Below are positions 21,437 to 25,606 of a stretch of DNA of 25,606 nucleotides, one piece after another (the first letter of the stretch is position 1; each line of letters begins with the position of its first letter). The position numbers were made by a program, and so were the translations under genes. Location: NCBI GenBank assembly GCA_002762735.1, contig PCVV01000008.1, positions 5,690 to 31,295 on the forward strand, given 5' to 3'. The notes beneath the pieces were generated by a model, which made no database searches, had not been told where the DNA came from, and saw only the letters and a program-made list of their open reading frames with translations. The stretch comes from Candidatus Pacearchaeota archaeon CG11_big_fil_rev_8_21_14_0_20_30_13 (lineage in GTDB: Archaea; Nanobdellota; Nanobdellia; Pacearchaeales; GW2011-AR1).

Positions 21437-22108
21437 ATGAAACTTGGTGTGCTTTTTTCAGGAGGAAAAGATTCAGTTTATGCAACTTATCTAGCGAAAT
21501 GTGTTGGACATGAAATTATTTGTTTGATCTCGGTTCATTCAAAGAATAAAGAAAGTTACATGTTCCATACCCCATCAATTGATAAAACCAAAATTCAAGC
21601 AGAAGTTATGGGTTTACCTTTAATTATTGGAAAAACAGAAGGTAAAAAAGAAGATGAACTTGAAGATTTGAAAAATCTAATTCAAAAAGCTAAAAAAAAG
21701 TATAAAATTCAAGGAATTATAACTGGGGCGATAAAATCAGTTTATCAGGCTTCCAGAATACAAAAAATTTGTGATGAGCTTAAAATAGAATGTGTTAATC
21801 CTCTTTGGCAAAAAGATGAAAAGGAATACCTGAAAGAGTTGGTCGATAATAAATTTGAAATCATTTTGACTGGAGTATTTGCATATCCCTTTAGTGAAAG
21901 TTGGGTTTTTAGAAAGATTGATAAAAATTTTATCACAGATATTATGGCATTAAATGAAAAGTATAAAATTCATCCTGCCGGAGAAGGAGGAGAATTTGAA
22001 ACCTTTGTGACAAATTGCCCTTTATTTTCTCGTCCTTTGAATTTTGTAGGTAAAAAGATAACTTGTGAAGGGGCAAATTCTTTTAGAGGGGAAATTGAAG
22101 TAAAATAA
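21437..22108 (+). CDS. dph6: Diphthine-ammonia ligase Dph6 (ATP-pyrophosphatase family)
   Basis: 223 residues. MKLGVLFSGGKDSVYATYLA is the PP-loop SGGKDS of N-type ATP pyrophosphatases; FHTPSIDKTKIQAEVMGLPL, GIITGAIKSVYQASRIQKIC and HPAGEGGEFETFVTNCPLF are characteristic of the Dph6 branch (TIGR00289-like). Dph6 performs the last step of diphthamide synthesis on elongation factor 2, amidating diphthine with ammonia and ATP. Length is typical of archaeal single-domain members. Dph2 and Dph5 are not in the window, so whether the whole pathway exists is open. Confidence 0.92.
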   Translation: MKLGVLFSGGKDSVYATYLAKCVGHEIICLISVHSKNKESYMFHTPSIDKTKIQAEVMGLPLIIGKTEGKKEDELEDLKNLIQKAKKKYKIQGIITGAIKSVYQASRIQKICDELKIECVNPLWQKDEKEYLKELVDNKFEIILTGVFAYPFSESWVFRKIDKNFITDIMALNEKYKIHPAGEGGEFETFVTNCPLFSRPLNFVGKKITCEGANSFRGEIEVK

Positions 22109-22131
22109 ATACCTTCCCCACTAAAATAATT

Positions 22132-22139
22132 TTTATAAA
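22132..22139 (+). promoter_or_regulatory. TATA box for the 22163 gene
   Basis: TTTATAAA is centred 27 nt before ATG 22163, predicting a leaderless mRNA. Confidence 0.55.
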
Positions 22140-22162
22140 CGAGTCTGTTTTGTTTTAAATTA

Positions 22163-22960
22163 ATGAATGATAATCTTTGGGCAGAATTTGGAAAAAATAT
22201 AAATCTTGTAAGCAATTTTAGATATTTTCCTGAAGAATGGAGTTACCAGAAATCAGATGAAAAATTTGTTGATTTTGCCAGAGAATACAAAAAAGATTTT
22301 AATTCAAAGGAAGATTTCCAAAGTTTATATTCGTTAGATTCTTTTGATACCGATTTTACTGGTTTTTATAAAATTCTTAAAGGAGAGATTCGTGTTGAAA
22401 CTGAAATTCATCCTGCAAATTTTGTTTTTTTAAAGAATGGGAAATTAAAATATTCACAGAAGAAATCGAATAATCAACCAGAGATTACTCTTGCTAATCA
22501 AATATTTTATGATGGGCCCTTTTACCTTATAAAAGAATATTCCTCTATTGCTAACTCTCAGGAAGAAGATCTTCTGAATTTTGATGGGGATCTAAATCCA
22601 AGTTATACTGCAATTGAAAGTGTTCCCAGGTTATTGTATGTTCAGCGTGAAGGAAAATTTTTATGGAAAAATGGATTTTCATTAAGGTATTCTCAGTGGA
22701 GTTTGAAAAATTCAAGTCTTTTTTTATACAAAAAAGGAAGTTCTTATGTTTTTGGAGAAGCAAATTTAAATCCTGCAAGTATCACTTCTCTTTTTTATTA
22801 TCTTGAAGAGATAAAGAAGAATCCCTATGTTTTCAGTGATTTTAAAAATTTTAAAAGAGTTTTTGGGGATCTTGAATTTGATCTTCATTTACCCATTTTT
22901 AATTCTAGAAATAAAAGAAAAATGACTTTGAATTCTATTTTTGATAATTTGAAAAAGTAA
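22163..22960 (+). CDS. Unknown 265-aa protein
   Basis: 265 residues, family not recognised. There is no signal peptide or membrane segment. Aromatic residues are frequent (YFPEEWSYQK, LLYVQREGKFLWKNGFSLRY, SQWSLKNSSLFLYKKGSSYV), in alternating patterns that suggest a beta-rich soluble protein. The C-terminus is basic (NSRNKRKMTLNSIFDNLKK). A clear TATA box supports the start, and the composition is normal for the genome. It converges with the GNAT gene. No function can be offered. Confidence 0.65.
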   Translation: MNDNLWAEFGKNINLVSNFRYFPEEWSYQKSDEKFVDFAREYKKDFNSKEDFQSLYSLDSFDTDFTGFYKILKGEIRVETEIHPANFVFLKNGKLKYSQKKSNNQPEITLANQIFYDGPFYLIKEYSSIANSQEEDLLNFDGDLNPSYTAIESVPRLLYVQREGKFLWKNGFSLRYSQWSLKNSSLFLYKKGSSYVFGEANLNPASITSLFYYLEEIKKNPYVFSDFKNFKRVFGDLEFDLHLPIFNSRNKRKMTLNSIFDNLKK

Positions 22961-22970
22961 ATAACTAATT

Positions 22971-23414
22971 TTATCTTAAATTTTTTTCTATCAAAATATT
23001 TTTTTTGCTTGGCAAGATATTTAATTTTTTGTAAAGTTTACTTGCTTTGGAATTAAGATTTACAATTCCCATAAATTTTTTATATCCCTTTTTCTTGTAG
23101 ATTTTAAAAATTTCATTTAATACAAATGTGCCAATTCCCTCATTTTGAAATTCTTTTTTTATTGCAAATTCTTCCCAAAATGCAACTTCTCCTGGACACA
23201 TAAAATTTTTATTTATACATGCAAATCCTATCACTTGTTTTTTAAATATTACGGAGTATAAATCATAGAATTTTAGGAAAAATCTCATTTTATTAATTGA
23301 TTTCTTTTCTGTCCAATTTTCATTATATGGAGGTTTTGAAAATTCATCTCTGTAAATTTTTGAAATTATCTTCAAATCTTCTTTTTTTGTTTTTCTTATG
23401 TTTATTTTGTTCAT
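22971..23414 (-). CDS. GNAT family N-acetyltransferase
   Basis: 147 residues. NIRKTKKEDLKIISKIYRDE is the first GNAT strand and helix; VIGFACINKNF is the central strand; EEFAIKKEFQNEGIGTFVLN carries the acetyl-CoA pyrophosphate loop Q-x-E-G-I-G; KKFMGIVNLNSKASKLYKKL is the late motif. The family transfers acetyl groups to amines on proteins, small molecules or antibiotics; FSKPPYNENW resembles aminoglycoside and peptide acetyltransferase starts only loosely. The substrate is unknown. It is divergent from the membrane regulator module. Confidence 0.82.
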   Translation of the reverse strand: MNKINIRKTKKEDLKIISKIYRDEFSKPPYNENWTEKKSINKMRFFLKFYDLYSVIFKKQVIGFACINKNFMCPGEVAFWEEFAIKKEFQNEGIGTFVLNEIFKIYKKKGYKKFMGIVNLNSKASKLYKKLNILPSKKNILIEKNLR

Positions 23415-23432
23415 CTTTTCTGATCCAATGAG

Positions 23433-23453
23433 AAAGAATTAAATTCATTCTTT
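23433..23453. repeat. Inverted repeat upstream of the GNAT gene
   Basis: AAAGAAT (23433-23439) and ATTCTTT (23447-23453) are perfect inverted arms with a 7-nt gap. They lie about 20-40 nt before the GNAT start, over its expected TATA position, so they could be an operator or an AT-rich coincidence. Confidence 0.3.
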
Positions 23454-23520
23454 GTTTATTTTATTTTAGGAAAGAGAGATTTATAATAGTTTTTGTAAAT
23501 TAAACATTTTTATTTTTAAT

Positions 23521-23572
23521 AGTTTCAATTACTCTTGAAGTCTTCAAATTGTTTATAAATAAGTTTCAATTA
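23521..23572. promoter_or_regulatory. Operator-like array around the promoter of the membrane regulator
   Basis: A perfect 6-1-6 palindrome TTGAAG-T-CTTCAA (23535-23547) lies just upstream of the TATA box TTTATAAAT (23552-23560). Both are framed by two direct copies of AGTTTCAATTA (23521-23531 and 23562-23572), which share the TTCAA half-site. The array precedes ATG 23581 of a winged-helix protein, suggesting self-regulation. Confidence 0.45.
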
Positions 23573-23580
23573 AGTATTTT

Positions 23581-24168
23581 ATGACTGAAAATAAGTATAT
23601 TATTATTTCAATGGATGATCCAAAAATAAAACATTTGGCAGATGTCTTAGGAAATAAAACTTCTAAAAAGATTATTGATTATTTAGCTGAACACAGTGAG
23701 GCAAGTGAAAAAGATATTGTGGATGCTCTTAGAATACCTGCAAGTACCGTTGAATACAACATTGGAAAACTTCTTAAAAGCGGTTTTGTGGAAAAAAAGA
23801 AAAACTTTTTTTGGAGTAAGAAAGGTAAAAAAATTGTGATGTACGAACTTTCGAATAAGTCTATTTTAATTTCTCCAAATAGGGGAACAAGCGAAAAATT
23901 GAAATCGCTTCTTCCAGGATTTATTTTAACACTTACTGGAACATTTGCGGTTTGGGTTTTTGATACAATAAAAAGTGGAAATATTCAAAATAATGTTGCT
24001 CAAGATTATGTCATTCAAAATTCTCAAAAAATGATTTTGGAAAATGTCCCAGAACTTTCAAATGGGATGTCAAATGTGATTCAAGCTAATGCGGTTTGGG
24101 GATGGTTTTTATCTGGGGGAATTTTAGCTTTGTTAATTTTTGCAATGGTAAATTGGAGGAAATTATAA
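23581..24168 (+). CDS. Membrane-anchored winged-helix (ArsR-like) regulator
   Basis: 195 residues. Residues about 15-95 form a winged helix-turn-helix: LGNKTSKKIIDYLAEHSEAS, then EKDIVDALRIPASTVEYNIG as the HTH proper, KLLKSGFVEKKK as the wing and VMYELSNKSILI as the final strand. Two membrane segments follow (LLPGFILTLTGTFAVWVFD and WGWFLSGGILALLIFAMV) around an external loop of about 45 residues. Membrane-bound ArsR-like proteins are common in archaea and may pass an envelope signal directly to DNA. It lies 3 nt before a small membrane gene and then a SIMPL gene, probably one transcript. Confidence 0.8.
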   Translation: MTENKYIIISMDDPKIKHLADVLGNKTSKKIIDYLAEHSEASEKDIVDALRIPASTVEYNIGKLLKSGFVEKKKNFFWSKKGKKIVMYELSNKSILISPNRGTSEKLKSLLPGFILTLTGTFAVWVFDTIKSGNIQNNVAQDYVIQNSQKMILENVPELSNGMSNVIQANAVWGWFLSGGILALLIFAMVNWRKL

Positions 24169-24171
24169 TTT

Positions 24172-24432
24172 ATGAAGAAAATTAATAAATTTTTAATTTT
24201 AACTTGGTTAATTGATTTTGCTTTATTTTGGATATTATATTTGTTTATGAAAAATAATCTTTGCATTTATATTGGTTGGGAAGTTGGACCATGTATTCAG
24301 GGAGAAATTTATGTAATCTTATTTTATCTCTTATTTATAATTTTAATCTTGATTTTAATCATACTTTTAGTCTATAACTTAAATATAAAATTAAAAAGGA
24401 GGATAAAAACATGGAAAGAAACAATTCAATAA
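24172..24432 (+). CDS. Small two-span membrane protein
   Basis: 86 residues. Two strongly hydrophobic helices (LILTWLIDFALFWILYLFM and IYVILFYLLFIILILILIIL) flank a short loop with two cysteines (NLCIYIGWEVGPCIQGE) that could form a disulfide outside. A basic tail ends it. It lies between the membrane regulator and the SIMPL gene and overlaps the latter by 22 nt. Family not recognised; a partner of the regulator or the SIMPL protein is a contextual guess. Confidence 0.65.
   Translation: MKKINKFLILTWLIDFALFWILYLFMKNNLCIYIGWEVGPCIQGEIYVILFYLLFIILILILIILLVYNLNIKLKRRIKTWKETIQ
24398..24402 (+). promoter_or_regulatory. Shine-Dalgarno site of the SIMPL gene
   Basis: GGAGG with 8 nt to ATG 24411. 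It lies inside the preceding gene and explains how an overlapping internal gene is started. Confidence 0.75.
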
Positions 24433-25151
24433 TTATTACTTCAATAATTTCAGGAGTTATTCTAATTGTTGCTTTAGGGTTTTTGTTAGCTTTTGGGCCT
24501 GCTGGGAGTTCAACTCAAAATACAGTAAACGTTCAAGGGACAGCTACGATTAAAGCAATGCCAGATTTAATTGGAGTTTATATAAACATTAAAAACTTAG
24601 CAAAAACAAGTGCAGAAGCTAATGATCAAAATGCAATTATTCTTAATAAATTGATAGATTCTCTTGTTAAAGAAGAAGGTCTTAGTCGTGAGGAAATTGT
24701 GACAGAAAGTTTTAACATTTATCAAGACTATAGTTATAATAACGGTGTTAGAAAAGACAATGGATACAGAGCAGTCCATATGCTTTCGGTAAAAATAGAT
24801 GCTAAAGATTCTGAAAAGGCTTCAAGAGTTATTGCAATCGCGTTAGATTCTGGAGCTTCAGTGAGCAATATTAATTTTGAACTAACTCAAGAATCTCAAA
24901 ATAAGTATAAAGCAGAAGCAATGAAGCAAGCTTCAGAAGATGCAAGAATCAAAGCGGATGCTGTTGCAGAAGGATTGGGTAAAAAAGTTGGAAAGCTGGT
25001 TTCAGTAAGCGTGAACGATTTTGGATATTATCCTTGGATGGCTTACGGTGCTGTTGCAGATACTTCAACTTTGAAACAAGTAGAATCAAGTATTCAACCT
25101 GGAGATCAGGATATCTCTGCAAGTGTTAGTGTAGTTTTCAAATTAGAATAA
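24411..25151 (+). CDS. SIMPL (DUF541) domain protein, membrane-anchored
   Basis: 246 residues. An N-terminal helix (IIITSIISGVILIVALGFLL) anchors or exports it. The SIMPL domain follows: NTVNVQGTATIKAMPDLIGV at its start, then LVKEEGLSREEIVTESFNIY, the variable loop with YRAVHMLSVKI, and AMKQASEDARIKADAVAEGL with GKKVGKLVSVSV near the end. SIMPL proteins are periplasmic or extracytoplasmic in Bacteria and form oligomers; one is linked to oxidative stress, but the basic role is unresolved. A perfect SD site fixes the start. A hairpin with T tract follows it. Confidence 0.88.
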   Translation: MERNNSIIITSIISGVILIVALGFLLAFGPAGSSTQNTVNVQGTATIKAMPDLIGVYINIKNLAKTSAEANDQNAIILNKLIDSLVKEEGLSREEIVTESFNIYQDYSYNNGVRKDNGYRAVHMLSVKIDAKDSEKASRVIAIALDSGASVSNINFELTQESQNKYKAEAMKQASEDARIKADAVAEGLGKKVGKLVSVSVNDFGYYPWMAYGAVADTSTLKQVESSIQPGDQDISASVSVVFKLE

Positions 25152-25175
25152 ATTTATTTTTTTTAATTTAGGAAG

Positions 25176-25197
25176 TAGACGTGAAGTCTATCTTTTT
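25176..25197 (+). terminator. Short hairpin and T tract after the SIMPL gene
   Basis: TAGAC (25176-25180) pairs with GTCTA (25186-25190) around GTGAA, followed by TCTTTTT. It lies in the convergent gap and fits a terminator of the regulator-SIMPL transcript, though a 5-bp stem is weak. Confidence 0.4.
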
Positions 25198-25438
25198 AAA
25201 TATTAACTTCAAACTTTCCTTTCATAGGAATTATTTTTAAATTAATTGGAGTTTCAAAAGAATTTTCTTTTTTCCATTTAGACAAATTCTCTTTGACTTC
25301 TCCAAAGAGTTTTTCTAGGTCTTCAATTTTATGTTCACTCATTCTTATAAATATTTCAATTTGGGGTATTATAAGATTATTATTAATTATATTTTCTTTA
25401 GGTTGGAATGAGATAACTATTCGAGATATTGGTTTCAT
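25196..25438 (-). CDS. Small unknown protein (start uncertain)
   Basis: 80 residues from 25438 (MKPISRIVISFQPKENII...), or 48 from the internal ATG at 25342 (MSEHKIEDLEKLFGEVKENL). The C-terminal part, with a Lys/Glu-rich helix and a last strand INLKIIPMKGKFEVNI, looks like genuine coding sequence. A TATA-like ATTTAAATA about 27 nt before 25438 supports the longer form, while CTTATAAT about 30 nt before 25342 supports the shorter. Family not recognised. An overlapping plus-strand ORF (25293-25493) is hydrophobic and less convincing. Confidence 0.45.
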   Translation of the reverse strand: MKPISRIVISFQPKENIINNNLIIPQIEIFIRMSEHKIEDLEKLFGEVKENLSKWKKENSFETPINLKIIPMKGKFEVNI

Positions 25439-25494
25439 TATTGCTTTAATTGCAATTTATTTAAATGGAAAGGATGAGTTTTGTTTTAATTAAA

Positions 25495-25501
25495 TTTATA
25501 A
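25495..25501 (+). promoter_or_regulatory. TATA box of the ATP-cone gene
   Basis: TTTATAA is centred 26 nt before ATG 25524, the same leaderless spacing as elsewhere. Confidence 0.55.
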
Positions 25502-25523
25502 CTTTCTTCTTCTTTGTTTATTC

Positions 25524-25606
25524 ATGCAAGTAATAAAGTCTTCTGGAGAAAAGGAAAAGTTTAGCGGAAAGAAAATTTATTATTCTATTCGTGAAGCAGG
25601 AGGTTC
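25524..25606 (+). CDS. ATP-cone domain protein, N-terminal fragment (cut by window end)
   Basis: Only 27 full codons are visible. MQVIKSSGEKEKFSGKKIYY followed by SIREAGG matches the beginning of an ATP-cone (VIKxxGxxexFxxxKixxSixxAG), the allosteric nucleotide-binding module of NrdR, ribonucleotide reductases and some archaeal endonuclease-like proteins. Which of these it is depends on sequence beyond the window. Confidence 0.6.
   Translation, partial: MQVIKSSGEKEKFSGKKIYYSIREAGG

Noticed and set aside
25293..25493. Plus-strand ORF of 66 codons with a hydrophobic stretch
   Set aside because: It overlaps the minus-strand small gene and has no promoter at the usual distance; kept only as a less likely alternative.
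1..25606. Insertion sequences, prophage, integrase or attachment sites
   Set aside because: No transposase or recombinase motif was seen, and the tRNA has no duplicated 3' end nearby.

Overview
The window is a gene-dense, AT-rich stretch (about 30% G+C by eye) of an archaeal chromosome. Archaeal markers include L7Ae, S28e, L24e, S24e, S27ae, Rpo7/Spt4, Kae1, Dph6 and a Dim1/KsgA-type dimethylase. About fifteen start codons sit roughly 24-32 nt downstream of a TATA-like box, the layout of archaeal leaderless mRNAs. A complete bacterial-type DNA gyrase, many small proteins and compact 4-nt gene overlaps suggest a DPANN archaeon of the Woesearchaeota/Pacearchaeota kind. That placement is inference; no 16S rRNA is present.

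Layout. 1-4430: the end of a cell-surface protein, an Obg/YchF-type GTPase, two small FD/EF-hand-like proteins, a DUF167 protein, an ASCH protein, an HExxH metallopeptidase-like protein and a DUF192 protein. 4430-6400: a 55-aa lysine-rich protein too short for most ORF callers, kae1, and a convergent DedA/VTT membrane protein. 6450-7650: L7Ae - S28e - unknown 91-aa protein - L24e. 7650-8068: a long non-coding leader with a palindrome, a TATA box, a 10-codon ORF and two hairpins, feeding gyrB. 8069-13417: gyrB - deoxyribosyltransferase-fold protein - zinc ribbon - very acidic protein - gyrA. 13450-14470: a small unknown gene and a convergent DUF3419-like methyltransferase. 14601-14671: an intronless tRNA-Trp(CCA). 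14675-17188 (minus strand): a four-gene operon, HTH-like protein - RelA/SpoT-type HD protein - PIN protein - Dim1/KsgA, with every junction a 4-nt overlap. 17261-19163: an Fcf1-like PIN protein, then rpo7 - spt4 - rps24e - rps27ae. 19167-19683: a small minus-strand gene and, divergent from it, a probable structured small RNA at 19488-19548 with the geometry of a one-hairpin H/ACA guide RNA. 19684-23414: kleisin scpA, an unknown membrane protein, Dph6, an unknown protein and a GNAT acetyltransferase. 23415-25606: a membrane-anchored winged-helix regulator with a palindromic operator-like promoter, a small membrane protein, a SIMPL protein, a small minus-strand ORF and the start of an ATP-cone protein.

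Most of the content serves information processing: rRNA and tRNA modification, rRNA-processing nucleases, ribosomal proteins, RNA polymerase subunits, DNA supercoiling and chromosome organisation (gyrase, ScpA). The most unusual items are the gyrase operon with three foreign small genes and a structured leader, the H/ACA-like RNA candidate, the HTH-HD-PIN-Dim1 operon, and the operator array in front of the membrane-bound regulator.
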